Source: Palaemon carinicauda (taxonomy: Eukaryota; Arthropoda; Malacostraca; Decapoda; Palaemonidae). From it: a stretch of 64,000 nucleotides of DNA. Below the pieces are notes generated by a model. It saw only the letters and a list, made by a program, of their open reading frames with translations. It ran no database searches and was not told the origin of the DNA. The stretch is from contig NC_090744.1 of the NCBI RefSeq assembly GCF_036898095.1, positions 94,677,228 through 94,741,227 on the forward strand. The letters run 5' to 3'. Shown here piece by piece: positions 46,645-58,713 of the stretch; the stretch's first letter is position 1, and every line of letters starts with the position of its first letter. The translations under genes were made by a program, and so were the position numbers.

Positions 46645-46870
46645 TATGTATGATGATGGCTATGCTCCATAACTCCCTTATTTTCAACCCTATCGCTAAA
46701 TAAAGTAAGAATACGACAGTTTAAAGGGGTTCTTAGCCCCGTTAGGTAAGTTGGTAAGGACAAGTCTTGTAGGTTAGGTTATGTAGGGAAGTATAGATTA
46801 TGTGGTGTTCTATGCATGTGTTTCTGTCCGTCGTTATACAAATGCTCTGTCCCACCCTGCCATTTTTGCA
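46645..46870 (+). repeat. Interspersed repeat Y, copy 3
   Basis: Same block order as at 5970 and 44700: gtatgtatgatgatggc, ccctattttcaaccctatcg-like block, gtaagttggtaaggacaag, a TTAGG-like run, and gttatacaaatgctctg. Confidence 0.72.
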
Positions 46871-46941
46871 TAAAAACCCATTTTTTCCTTTAGTTTTCTT
46901 TTTCTATTTTGTTCTGGTTATTACTGTCCCGCAAAAGTATC

Positions 46942-47120
46942 TTTGTTCCGTAACTGGAATACAAACCTACGCTATTTATTAGGGGTTATTACTTTTAGCG
47001 GAGCTAAAAGGATGAGCCGTTAAAATTTTAGTGAGGTTTAACTACCCATTCCGTTATTTAGCGAGGATGGGGGGTAGCTTGCTACTGCTACCCTTCACAC
47101 ACCGGTGATTTAGCTCAATT
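46942..47120 (+). repeat. Left inverted terminal repeat of copy B2
   Basis: Reverse complement of about 53625-53800, with perhaps 15-20 percent divergence. Shared blocks include ggaatacaaacct, gctatttatt, ggtagcttgctactgct and acacaccggtgatttagctc. Confidence 0.82.
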
Positions 47121-47247
47121 TGCCTCTGGCTCGGATGGTGTATGGTCTTTGCTGTTCTTCATCCTTCACCTATTTTTAGACTGCCATTAAATGCTTTTAT
47201 TTGTGCTTTCTCGTTTTATAAGTGTGGGTGTTGACTTCTGTGACCAT

Positions 47248-50150
47248 GCTTACTTCCCCTGGACTCGAAGGCCGGCCCTGCGGAACCTTCATGTCAGCCG
47301 TGGACACTGATCGCCACACCCTTTGTCCCGCCTGCAGAAGTCAACGGTGTTATAGTGGTAACAGATGTAGTGAGTGTCAGGAGTGGTCTGCCTCCCAGTG
47401 GGAAAGGTTTGGGCGGTGGCGGAAGAAGAAGTCAAACCGGGATATTTCTCCTTCGAAGACCTGTTCTTCCGCTTCCCGACCTTCCTCCGAAGCTCCTGCT
47501 CGTTGGGTATCTTCCGGAAGACTGTCGAGTAGTAGCGTAGACCCATTAATTTACGGCCAACCCCTGTCTTCAAGAGATGGTGTTGCTTCCCCTAGTGAAG
47601 CGGCCCCACCTCTCCCCCTGGGTGAGGCCTTGTCTCTGTCTCCTTTTTTACAGGTGTGGTCGTCCTTCGGGCTTCCGGGTCTGCCCTCCAAGGATTCCTT
47701 GCTGTGCTTCATCATTTGTGGTGCTAGTGTGCAGCCGTCGTCGACTTCGGAATTAGATCCTCTGGCGTGCATCAACATTGTACTGTAGTCTCTGGGGCGT
47801 CTTCTGTGGCCGCTGCTGATGCCCCTGCACCTTCACACTCCCCAGCTGTTGCTGCCGACTCTGTTTCCCCCTGTGCCTGTTCATCCTTTGAGGGGAAACT
47901 TAGTTTTTCTTCTGTCTCTCTTGCGAGTGTTTCTCCTTATAGAGACTCCTCTGCGGAGGACTGCTGCTTCTAAAGGTTAGCTTGCTGATCGCCCAGCCCC
48001 TACAGGGTGCCTTCGACGCAGAGCTCGCCCTTCGCTTCGCCTTAGAGGTGGCCCTTCACCATTGGTGAAAAGGCACCTCTTTGGCTCTTCAGCCTCATCC
48101 TCGCAGCCGTCTCCCGCAGAGGAGTCTCCGACTCGGTCTTGGACTCTTCTGTGGATCGTTCGCGATCCCCATCTGTGGATGTTCGTCCTTCAAAGGGGCA
48201 AATCGCTGTTCCATTCAACCTTCATTCCGACCTGCTGACCTGCCTTCACCGTTCCTGTCTTCAATTCATTATCTGCTTACTCTTGCTGCACCACCTAAGT
48301 GTGTAGTTGCGCCCTAGTGCCCTTCAGTGCACCAGCGATCACCAGCATCATGTCAGCGCCCTCCAGCACTTCAAAGCTCTCTTCAACCAGGAGAAGGTCA
48401 CGAAGTATGCCATGCAGGCTACTTCATGGTTTGATCTGTGGTTGGGGACCCTGGGAATCTTGGTTTGAACCGAGGATTTCTCCAAGGAACGCACGAGGAA
48501 AGCGATGGAAACTTAATCCAAGATGCGGTATCTGAGAGATTCCATCAGCAAGTCCCAAATGCCGAGATCGCTAGGCTCAGGAACTTCTCTTTAGAGGGAT
48601 CCTCTCTGAGCAAAAGGACGTGAAACATGCTGCTGAGAAATGGAGAAATCCCACCAGGACTCCCTCCTCCATAGGGCTTTGACATCCAAGCCTTATAGAC
48701 CATCAGCTCCTCAACAGTCCTGTCCAACGAAGATCATGGCGAACAAGACAGTAGCAAAGACAGCGGTGTCTGAAAAGCCCTTTCCGACCAAAGACGGGAA
48801 AGACACTAAATCGTCTGAGGAAAATTTCCTAGAGGGAGCGGCCGAGGCCGCAAACGCTAGGAAAGGCATTTCCCCCACTTGTCCTTCCTGACTCCCCTTC
48901 TGGACGCTCTCCTGCCTCACCTCTGATGAGGGAGCCTCTCGAGAGGCGGATTTCCTAACTTCCACCTTCGAAGGAAGATTCCCCTCGCATGGAGAGCTCG
49001 CCACCTCCGGCGGAAGTCTGGAAAATCAACTCCAACCAGCCTTCAGTGTTAGAGTTCTATCTCTTTCCCTGAAGGAATCGAAGGACTCTGAAACTGTCAA
49101 AGTCCTCGTCGAGGACCACCAGGCCTGCAGGATCCACCAGTCACCTTAGGGATGTTCACAACCCACCTTGAGATGAGTTCTTTTGGATGGAAGAAGGAGA
49201 CTTCGCTACCAGTCCCACTTTAGAGGGGGAGCAGAAAGAGTCAGAGCATGCCTTCTGGCAAGTCCTGACTCTCATCAGGGTACTCAACGGGTTTACCGAC
49301 CTGGAGATAATCCCACGAGAGGGCAAAGACACGGTCGTAGATCGTGTCTTCGGCACTCAGAAACCCTCAAAGACCAGTGCAGCCTGAGTGAAGATCACCC
49401 AAAATCTCTCTGACTTCTCCTCTCAACGTTTGGGCTCTACCGCCAACCTCCTCCTACCTCCTCGCGTCCAGCAGAGGAGGTACTTTTAGGTCTTGGATGA
49501 GCCTCCTCTAGCTCTTACGTTCCACCACACTCTGGAAGAGCTTACCCTTGAGAGGCACTTCATCTGTCAAGTCTTTCTCGGCAGCTGAGATCCTCAACCA
49601 GGAAAAGGTCACGAAGTATGCCATGCAGGCTACTCATGGCTTGATCTTTGGTTGGGGAAATTTGGAAACATTCCTTCTCTCAGGCACTCACACCATCGAG
49701 TTTCTCGCTCATCAAGTCTCAAACTTTTGGGCGAACTCCACCCTGAAATGTCGAGATGCGGTGTCTGAGAGATTCCATCAGCAGGTCCTGAATGCCGAGA
49801 TCGCTAGGCTCAGGAACTCCTTTCTAGAGGGATCCTCTCTATTCGAGCCGAAAGACGTGGAACACGCTGCTAAGAAATGGAGAAAGTCTCACCAGGACTC
49901 CCTCCACCATATGACTTTGACATCCAAGCCCTATAAACCACCAGCTCCTCAACAGTCCCGTCCAGCCAAGACCTTGACGAACTAGACAGCAGCAAAGTCA
50001 GCGGTGTCTCAAAAGCTCTTTCCGACCAAGGACAGGAAAGGCACAAAGCTCTCCAGAGGAGGAAAACATCCTAGAGGGAGTGACTGAGGCCTCAATCGCA
50101 AGGATAGGCACTCCCCCCGCTTGTCCACCAGTGGGGGGATGCCTGCAAAG
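47248..50150 (+). pseudogene. DIRS gag-like pseudogene with internal duplication (copy B2)
   Basis: From ATG 47248 it reads through the gag Cys/His motif with every ligand present (PCGTFMSAVDTDRHTLCPAC and on, C-x11-H-x2-C-x2-C-x4-C-x5-C-x2-C). The first frame ends at 47786. The C-terminal gag segment occurs twice. One copy lies at about 48375-48890 (EKVTKYAMQATSWFDLWLGT) and the other at about 49585-50150 (EKVTKYAMQATHGLIFGWGN). Between them, at 49187-49385, is the segment that normally precedes it (SEHAFWQVLTLIRVLNGFTD). It is non-functional. Confidence 0.8.
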
Positions 50151-50175
50151 TAATTGGGACAGGTGGAAGTAACTC

Positions 50176-51110
50176 GTGGCTGAACCCTGGGCAATTTCCG
50201 TAATTCATTCTTCCACCCTTGATCAGGAATCCAGTGTCAATAGACTCCTTTGCGATGGGATCAGCAAAGGGGCTAGCCCTCCGGGCAGAAGTCCAGACCC
50301 TGTTGAAGAAGGGCTCTCTCCAAGAGGTCCTCAAAGGGTCTCCAGGCTTCTTCATTCGGCTCTTGTGAAAAAGGCGTCTGGAGGCTGGAGACCAATCATC
50401 GACCTCTCAGCTCTGAACAAGTTTGTCAAGCAAACTCCGTTCAGTATGGAGACGGCAGACATGGTCAGACAAGCAGTAAGACCACAGGACTTCATGTGCA
50501 CACTGGACCTAAAGGACACGTACTTCCAGATCTCAATCCATCCGTCTTCAAGGAAGTACTTAAGATTCAGCCTAGACAACAAGAAATAGCATTTCAAGGT
50601 GCTGTGCTTCGGTCCTTCCACAGCACCTTAAGTCTTCACCAGAGTGTTCGCCCTAGTGTCATCTTGGGAACACAGGACTGGCATCTGTCTCCTCCGTTAT
50701 CTGGATGACTGGCTAATCCTAGCGGACTCGTTGTCAACTCTTCTTCAATACCGAGACAAACTTCTGCCAAGATCTAGGGATCATGGTAAACCTCAAAGTC
50801 GTCCCTGCTTCCTACGCAGAGACTGGTATACCTAAGCATGATAATAGACACCAATCTCCACAAAGTCTTCCCATCAGATGTCAGGATAATGATGCTGAGA
50901 AAGGTGGCAAGACCTTTTCTCAGACGAGAAGAACTTCCAGCCCAGATATGACTAAGTCTCCTCGGGCATCTTTCTTCTCTTTCCCATCTAGTTCCCAACG
51001 GTCACCTCAGTATTCGATCTCTCCAGTGGCGACTCAATTCCCGGTGGAATCAGGCCTTCGACTCCCCGGACATTCTGATCCCCATTAGACCAGCGGAATG
51101 GACGGACCTC
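50176..51110 (+). pseudogene. DIRS reverse transcriptase remnant (copy B2)
   Basis: Reads ALVKKASGGWRPIIDLSALN, then CTLDLKDTYFQISIHPSSRK, with a stop near 50587. A shifted frame then carries LRYLDDWLILADSLSTL (about 50693-50745), the catalytic YLDD box. After that it is degenerate, with a poly-C run near 51165-51176. Confidence 0.85.
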
Positions 51111-51213
51111 AAATAGTGGGCGTCAGACGAGAATCTAGGAAAGGGAGTGGATCTTCTCGTTTTACCCCCCCCCCCTAGATTTGATGCTGTTCTCATACGC
51201 TTAAAAAAAAAGG

Positions 51214-51591
51214 GTGGGGGTTCACGTCCTACACCACATGACCTCAGGCCTCTGGTCAGATTCAGAAGAATACCTCCACGTAAATCTCCTTGAGATGAAG
51301 GCCGTCTTCCTGGCTCTTCAACAGTTCCACCAGTTCCTGGCGGGCCACTCAGTGGTGGTGGTGAGCGACAACACTACAGTAATGGCTTACATCAACAAAC
51401 AAGGAGGTACTTTTTCGCAGCCCCTATCCCATCTACCAGTAGAGATACTGAGATGGGCCAAGATTCACTTGATACCACTATCGACAAGCTTCATTCCAGG
51501 CAAAAGGAATGTGCTCGCCGACCACCTAAGCAGAGCATCTCAGATAGTGAGTAACGAGTGGTCTTTGGATCACCTAGTAGCCGACTCCTGA
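51214..51591 (+). pseudogene. DIRS RNase H remnant (copy B2)
   Basis: Reads LLEMKAVFLALQQFHQFLAG, VVVVSDNTTVMAYINKQGGT and FIPGKRNVLADHLSRASQIV. The catalytic Glu and Asp positions of RNase H are still present, but the N-terminal Asp segment is lost in the degenerate DNA before 51214. Confidence 0.85.
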
Positions 51592-51965
51592 CTTTGTAGG
51601 GTTCTCCAACAGTGGATCACTTCGCAACGGCCTTGAATTTCAGTCTCCCGTTGTAATCTTCCCAGTCCCAGATCCCAAGGCTCTCTGGCAAGATGCATTC
51701 CAACAGTGGTAGGACAACATCGACATTTATGCTTTTCCCCTGTTCTGTCGTATGAGGAGGGTACCAGCAAGGCCAGAACATCGGTCAATCTCTCAATGAC
51801 TCTCATAGCTCCGCTATGGCATCATGCGGAATGGTTCCCGGACCTTCTTCAACTCCTGACGGAGTCTCCAAGAGAACTCCCTCCACGACACAATCTACTC
51901 AGACAACCACTTGCCAACATCTTCCACAAAGCCGTAGCTTCGCTACGACTTCACGCCTGGTGACT
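51592..51965 (+). pseudogene. Methyltransferase-like segment remnant (copy B2)
   Basis: Shifted frames show an FATALN..LPVV equivalent near 51620, DNIDIYAFPLFC near 51715-51750 and MTLIAPLWHHAEWFPDLLQ (about 51795-51855). This matches the IDLFAT, AFPPF and LVAPLWP order of copies N and D. Confidence 0.6.
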
Positions 51966-53066
51966 ATCCAGCATCTCCTCACTCAGAGAGGATTTTCAAA
52001 ACAAGTTGCGACTATGATATCTGGATACCTGTGGAAATCATCAGCAGCAGTATACCAAGCAAAGTGGAAAGTCTTCTGTGGTTGGTGTCGTGGAAGGGGT
52101 ATCTCTCCTCTTGATGCCACTATTCTAGCAATGGCAGAGTTCCTAGTGTATTTGCGTGAAGAAATGCGCCTTTTAGTCTCAGCAGTAAAAGGCTATTGCT
52201 CAGCTTTAAGCCTTGCCCTTAGGCTGAATGGAATGGACATTTCCTCATCGATGGAACTTTCTTCACTCATACTGAGTTACGAATTTACCTGTCCTCAGTC
52301 TAATATGAGACCTCCCCCGTGGAACGTGGTTTGAGTTCTCAGGTCTGAAGGGACCTCCCTATGAACCATTACACCAGGTATCAGATTGCCACCTGACTTG
52401 GAAAACGGTGTTTCTACTACCTTTGGCTTCGGCCAAACGAGTCGGTGAACTGCATGGTCTCTCATACGACATTGCCCATTCAAGGATATTGGGAAAGGTA
52501 ACGTTCAGCTTCGTCCCTGAGTTTATTGCCAGACTCAGAATCCGGGAGTTACGGATCCCCGATTCGACTTCTTCCGGATTTCGAGTCTCTATAACAGGTG
52601 ACCCGGACCATCTCTAACTCTGCCCAGTGAGGAGTTTGTGGTTGTATCTCAAGAGAACAGCTACAGTCCGTCCCTTTGTATCTGCACTTTTCGTCAGCAC
52701 AGGGAGGAACAAGAGGGTCACCAAGAACACTATCTCTGCTTGGATTCACAAGGTGATAGACCATGCCCTGAATTTGGACTATCCTCCTTCATGTCACCCC
52801 AGACACCACGATGTCAGGGGCGTAGCTATGTCCCTGGCCTTCAAGTGGAACTACTTAGTGACGTAGGTTCTACAGGCTGGGGTATGGAAACGTCAAGATA
52901 TGTCCACAGCTCACGACCTGCAAGCCGTGACCCACAGGAGGCTCGATACGTTCTCTATTGGCCCGGTGTTGGCTGCACAACAGCTGGTTGTATAGCTCAA
53001 GCTCCTTATTGGACAAGTAGCAGAAGGTTGAGGGCATTGTTACCTGGTTACAGTCTGAGTGAATGA
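51966..53066 (+). pseudogene. DIRS tyrosine recombinase remnant (copy B2)
   Basis: Landmarks in several frames: LTQRGFSKQVATMISGYLWK (about 51977-52035), AKWKVFCGWCRGRGISPLDA, LPLASAKRVGELHGLSYDIA (about 52420-52475, with catalytic Arg), KNTISAWIHKVIDHALN, and RHHDVRGVAMSLAF (about 52803-52845, H-x-x-R). The C-terminal Tyr region is shifted. The gene cannot be translated as one protein. Confidence 0.85.
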
Positions 53067-53474
53067 AAAGGTATGACCTGCTCTTATTGTTTTCTTCATC
53101 CTTCACTCTTTTGGGGAGAGCAGCATCCTGGGTTCTCTGCACAAGCTGTCCTCAAACCACTGCAAGTAAACCATGCTTCTTTATGTACCTAGTATTAAGT
53201 TATATTGTTGTGTCCCCATACCCTGGCGAGGTGGTATTGGAAAAGTCTTGGTTACAACAGTTTTTCCTACAAAGACTTGGAATAACTTTTACCTGAACAG
53301 TCACACTACTATATATCTCAACACATGGCTTGTGTAGACTGCGTACCTTGCGTAGCAAGGTTTAGCGAGGTGTAGGGACTCCTTATTTTTGGTACAAACC
53401 TATTTAAAATAAGGAGCCCCCGGGTAGCCAAAAAGCCAGTTTGGCAGGGACGTCCACCTTCCTAATGGGCGAGT

Positions 53475-53580
53475 CACCCCTAATAAATAGCGTAGATTTG
53501 TATTCCAGTTACTGAACAAATGACAAATTTGTAGATAATTTGTATTTTTCCTAACAATACAAACCTTTAGCTATTTATAC
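53475..53580 (+). repeat. Internal complementary region of copy B2
   Basis: The first half (cctaataaatagcgtagatt, gtattccagttac) is complementary to the left terminus at 46942-46992. The second half (aatttgtatttttcctaaca, atacaaacctttagctattt) is complementary to the right terminus at about 53775-53832. The junction reads gaacaaatgacaaattt. Confidence 0.85.
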
Positions 53581-53624
53581 AAACTTACCCGCCAGCCCTA
53601 TCCCCCTTGAAGTCCTACCTCCAA

Positions 53625-53832
53625 GCAAAGTGAGCTAAATCTCAGGTGTGTGAGTGGGAGCAGTAGCAAGCTACCCCCCACCCTCCACCCCCGCTAACTT
53701 GCGGAATGGATAGTTAACCCTCGCTAAATTGTAATGGCTCGTCCTTTCAGCTTTGCCGAAAGTAATACCCCAAATAAATAGCCAAAGGTTTGTATTGTTA
53801 GGAAAAATACAAATTATCTACGAATTTGTCAT
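53625..53832 (-). repeat. Right inverted terminal repeat of copy B2
   Basis: Reverse complement of the left repeat, ending ..gaatttgtcattttt near 53832. Confidence 0.82.
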
Positions 53833-54754
53833 TTTTGCCGTTTACCACAAATAGGCAGATCAGAGAAAGAAAAGTACCCTGTGCTTTACAAAAAGGTAAC
53901 TGCATTTAGTAAGCTTTGTTAAAAGTTATTAACCATGATGACAAAGGTGTCATGATTAGAAAGTACTGTACCATATACTGAATGGAATAATTAATTTTGA
54001 CAATTTTGTGCAAGTCCAGTATGTGGATTATTGGAATTCTCCCAGAGTATATGTCAAAGTATATCAAGTGCATGGAAGATGATAGTCTCTGAGATTGGAA
54101 GACATTTTAATGCACTGTATGATGTCCATATCTCGGGACATGTTTTTTTTTATTATAGCCAGAAAGAATTGTATGTCGTGCTGTTATACCGATGCTTCAA
54201 GGTTGTAGAAGAGTGTGAATGTCAATATCTATATGGAGAAGTTGTGTATAGGGTAGCATGATCTGCCTGAGAGGGAAAGAGATTGGAATGGTTAGAAGAA
54301 TATGGTGGAATCTGATTACGTTTCATGGCTTACAAAATTTTTTATAGTTTAGTTTGTATAATTTGTAAGTGGTCATTCATCTTGAATTGCAGGGCAAAAG
54401 CTGCCTAAGGCAGTGGTTTGTGCTTATGAAATTTAAAATGCCTTTAAAAGAAATAATTTAGGGTAGACAAATATTGCTAGTTACATATACAAAATTACAC
54501 TAAAGCTCATGCAAATGTTCATGATACATTTTTGTGATTTCATTATGTGTTACAGTGCAAGTTATACTGCGCTACATATTAAACCACTGTTTAACAGGAA
54601 ATTTATATTATTTCTTGTCCACTACAGTTTTAGGAAGCAAGAAAAAGCTGCCTTCATAATTAATGTAATCCTTTTTTTTTATGCCAGTAGTACTAGTTTG
54701 GTGCTTACAATATTTTTTAGCCCATTTTTTGTACAGTTAATTTATTTTCCTTAG
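53833..54754 (+). other. No gene recognised; probable intron before the TBP coding exon
   Basis: AT-rich DNA leading to the splice acceptor at 54753-54754. No coding pattern is seen. Confidence 0.45.
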
Positions 54755-54783
54755 AATACTGAGACAACAACACTTCATTCACC
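54755..54783 (+). other. 5' untranslated part of the TBP exon
   Basis: The acceptor tttattttccttag ends at 54754. The 29 bp leader ends in caccatgg, a strong start context. Confidence 0.65.
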
Positions 54784-55026
54784 ATGGATCACATGCTACC
54801 ATCACCGGGATTCAGCATCCCTAGTATTGGAACCCCAACTATGGCACATTCTGGGGAAGAGGAAATGATATTACCTTCAGCACAACAGCAGCAGCAGCAG
54901 CAATCAGCTCAGCAGCACAGCCAACAACAAGCCCAACAGCAAGCAGCACAACAAGGAGAACAAATGAATCAGCAGTCATTTGGCAGTGGCTTTACACCTC
55001 ACAGTTTGATGCAGCCTCATACTCCG
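54784..55026 (+). CDS. Tbp: TATA-binding protein, first coding exon (partial gene)
   Basis: TBP is the DNA-binding subunit of TFIID that nucleates transcription initiation. This exon encodes only the variable N-terminal region. It starts MDHMLPSPGFSIPSIGTP, the conserved animal TBP opening. A Gln-rich tract follows (about residues 34-65, mixed with Ala and Ser), then a GSGFTPHSLMQPHTP segment like the STPQSMMQPQTP segment of insect TBP. A donor follows at 55027 (actccg|gttagt), phase 0. The saddle-shaped core domain is not in the window, so the remaining exons lie downstream beyond 64000. Transposons C2 and D therefore lie in the following intron. Confidence 0.92.
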
Positions 55027-55099
55027 GTTAGTTAAGGGTGATTTTTTCTGTTTTACTCTATTTTCCCTTATTTTGACAGTTTCTTTTTAATTATATGAA

Positions 55100-58000
55100 C
55101 TAATGATGCTTTTGTTCATGCACGAATACAAACCTTTGTCCTTTAATAGGATTTTGTTTTCAGCGAAGCTGGATACGGATGTTGAAATTTATAACAAGGT
55201 GGTGGTAGTTAGCTGGAGTGTGGTGGGTAAGCCCCGTCCACCCAACAAACCACTAAATACAAACTTTTTCGCTCTTTACAGTGGAGATTATTTTGGTGAA
55301 GGCTGAAACCAGCCAAAAGATTTTAGCAAGGTATAACCACCCACCACTAATTAGCAGGAGGACTGTGGGGGGTAGACTAGCAAACCCGGTCACACACCTA
55401 CCGCTGAAAAACCGTCACTTTTTATTTTGGCTCAGGAGTGAATACTGTAGACGTTCTGTCTCGCTTTCCATTTAACCCTTAATAAACTGGTTATTGACTA
55501 AACATTTACAGGGAGTGGTCCTCCTCCCAATGGGGCTTCGGTGGAGGGTGGAGTAAGAAGTCTTGGCTTCTTATTCCATCGTCTCGTATCCTCTATGTTC
55601 AGCCTCCTCCGGTGGACAGTCGAGTAGATTGATGATCAGCTGACCCTGGATTACCCTTAGGTACGGAAATAGTTGGTTCTCCTAGCAACGGTGCCGCCCT
55701 CCACTGGAGGACTCTCTTTCGTTGCTGCTCCTGCTTTTCTTGGGACATTTGGGTCTCCCCTTTTAAGGAAGGGCTTACGTGTGTGTTACGGTTAAAGGCA
55801 CTGCGGGAGTGCACACCTGTCTCCCCACGGGTTGACCACGGTTTACCCCTCCAAGACTCTGGAGGTAATGCTCTGATAGAGTTCTCATGCCCTTAGCTGC
55901 AGTACTCTACATCTGATCATTTTCGTTCATGCAGCTTCGGCAGAGGAACGAGAGTAGTTGCAGATTGGTTCCCCTCGGGGTTACTAGTTGGGCAATCCAC
56001 TCAAGGAGAACCGAGAAACTGACTACGGTCATTTTTCATACTGCTAGTCTTGTGAGCATTATCCCTTCGGGGGTACTGCCGCAGATAGTGATACCGTACC
56101 TGCTAATCGCTTGTGGTTGCCACCTCTCCCATCAATGAGTCTCATAAGCTATAACCCTTGGGGGTCATTGCTGCAGATGGTGAAGCGGTCGTCACTTCTC
56201 CCATTGTGCTCTCAGGGTACAACTGGTCTCGTGAGCAATACAGTAGCCCTTCCGGGTCATTGCCGCAGATGGTGATGCCTGCCGACTGCGTGTGGTCACT
56301 GCGTTTCCCATCAACAAGTTTTGTGGGATATAACCTTTCGGAGTTATTGCTGCAAATGGTGGGGCCTGCCGACCATTTGCAGTCGCCACCTCTACCATCG
56401 TGCCCCCAACGTACAATGAGACTCGTGAGCTATATACCTTCAAGGTCATTTCCACATATGGTGATGCCTGCCGAGTGCTTACGGTAACCACCTCTCCCAT
56501 CGACAAGTCTAGTAGATTATAACTCCTCTGGGTTATTGCTGCATATGGTGATGCCTGCTGACCTCTAGCAGTTGCTGCCTCTCACTAACAACAAAGCTCA
56601 TGGAGTTTAGTTGAGATGAACTGGCCAGCTCATCTCAATGATGAGAGTCTGCTCGAGTTCTTAGCGCTGGTGAGCACCTCTCACTGACTAGGGTCTGTTC
56701 AAGTGCTGAGTGCTGGCGAGAACCTTTACCCTATTCATATTCATGTGAGAGAGACCATCCAGACACTAAGTGTTAATGAGCTCCTCTCGCTGACGAGGTC
56801 TCTGCACTTACAGCTACTCGCCAACACCCCCATACTTAGTTTTTGGCACAAGCTGCTTCAGTTGCGCATGCTTGCTTGCTTATAAGACCACCAGACTTGC
56901 TTGGGAGGTGGAAACCTGCGGCAATACAACTAGGCTTGTAAGACAGAACCCTCCGGGGTTAATGCTGCTTATGGGGGATGCTCAGGGCCACCGCATTTCA
57001 CGGGCACAACGAATCTCATTAGACATAATTCTGCCCGATTATTGCCAAAGCTGGGAATGCCTGCCTACAGTACTACTTATAGCTGCTGCATCCCACTATT
57101 ATGCCCCCAGGGCTCAACAAGTTTCCTGAAACATAATCCTTCAGATTTTTTTATTTAGGGCTTTTCCTCCATATTGGGATAGAGAGCTCATCGGAGCACT
57201 CACATGATGTCGGCCTCCGACACCTTGCGATCTCCGCCTCACCGTGTCATCGCCTCAGGGTACAACATTCTTGTGAGACATAACTTTTCGAGGTAATTCC
57301 CTCAAGCCTCTATTCCTGACCTGGTGGAATCAGCTTGTGCTTACATTTACGAGACCTCACTCATTGAGGCCTTCCTGCTCATCCCCATGTTGGTTCAAAG
57401 CAGTTTACTTCACATGACCACTCTGAATGCTCTTACAATCAACAAGACTCTTGATCAGCAACAGGTATTCACACAACACTCAGTGCCATGCTCTAATGTT
57501 CGCCTGTCAGAAGCTGAAGCGCCTAATGCTTCTAAAGCCTCTGAGGGCAAGGAAGTTGGGAGCACTTCAGACTCTGAAGAGTTAGACTTCAACCTGTCAT
57601 CCCTTTGTTTTCAGAGTATTGTCCCTGTTCCATTTTCTTTCTTGTACATGAATACACTCGAAGGATTTTCTTGAGCCTCACGCTAAGACCTTCTCTCTTG
57701 TGAGAAAAGGAGTTCTGGGACCTCAAGGAGGCATTTAATTCTAGGTCAGTGAAAGCAGAAAATCATGAGACGTAGCCTGCATTTGTCAATTTGTCAAGAT
57801 ATTGACACTTTCATGAGTTCATTGACCTGATGGAGGCACCCGTTGCTCCCATCAGGAAGGAATGTCAGTGTCTCAGCACTCCTTAAGGATCAAAGTCACC
57901 CTTGAGTTGCTATGTTCAGAACACTTATTCCCGCCGTCCACAGATCTTCTCCTCAACAGATTGAATCAACAGAGTCTACATTAATGATAGGAACCTGGAT

Positions 58001-58359
58001 AGAAAGGCTCAAGCACTTGGGCACGACATTGCCAGCCTCCAAACAATATCATGGTTCGAACACTGGGCAGATGCAATTGCTTGCGTCACCACAACTAAGG
58101 GCTTGACAACCTTGAGATGAAGGAGAGGTACACGGACTTGATCCTGTCAGGCACCAATACCAGGATCTTCTTGGCACACCATTTAGCTAACTAGTAGGTC
58201 AACTAAACTCTGAAGAGAAGGGATGTCATAGCCTTCTGCTTCCCCGTACAGGTGAGACAGAAGTCATGTTCCTTACTCAACATACTGATGTTAGATACTG
58301 CAGAAGGAAACAGACATCACGATAGAGAAGTGGAAGAAGGCCCATATAAATGCAACTGA
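55100..58359 (+). mobile_element. Partial DIRS-type retrotransposon in the TBP intron (copy C2)
   Basis: The left terminal repeat (about 55100-55450) starts around acgaatacaaacctttgtcc. It also contains an internal imperfect palindrome (ggtggtggtagttagctgg and accacccaccactaattagc). Gag-like debris follows: 55500-55525 encodes REWSSSQW, the sequence after the gag Cys motif. Then come a long tandem-repeat area and degenerate gag DNA to about 58355, where copy D begins. No RT is seen before that point, so C2 is either interrupted by D or truncated. Confidence 0.68.
55930..57310 (+). repeat. Degenerate tandem array in the gag region of copy C2
   Basis: Units of about 87-105 bp repeat with heavy divergence. 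Six run in a row at about 56062-56580, each built from ggtcattgctgcagatggtg, atgcctgccga, ccacctctcccat and gtgagctata-type blocks. About three more are scattered to 57310. A second small tandem (about 56 bp units around gagtgctggcgag) lies at 56640-56800. Confidence 0.82.
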
Positions 58360-58713
58360 TGTTTGTTCCAACACGGAGTACTTACCTCAAACTACTTTCT
58401 TAGGAGTATCTGGGATCTCCTCTAACCGACCAAGAATTTTGCGCAGTTCCCCCTATCTCCGTTTTCCCTTGTCGGGTCCCTCCGTGGTGGATGGATACGT
58501 GCCCTGAGGCGACCCGGGGTCAGCGCGCGAGGGTGCGCTGCTAGGTCTCTGTCGTCAGTAAGCATCTGGTCGCGGCGTAGATAACATCTCGCCGCTCTCT
58601 CTCACATCCCGTTTGACCCACCATTGTGTTACACGTGTTCCCTTTGTGCATTCCCGTTCATATCCCTTCCTTGTGTTACTTGTGTTGCTTGTGATTTCCC
58701 TTATGGAATCCCA

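Larger units (their letters stand above)
46942..53832 (+). mobile_element. Complete but decayed DIRS-type retrotransposon (copy B2)
   Basis: 6.9 kb with the whole DIRS plan: left terminal repeat (46942-47120), gag pseudogene, RT, RNase H and methyltransferase-like remnants, recombinase remnant, internal complementary region (about 53475-53580) and right terminal repeat (53625-53832). It starts tttgttccgtaactggaata, as copy B1 does. It carries many stops and frameshifts. It lies upstream of the first coding exon of TBP. Confidence 0.88.
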
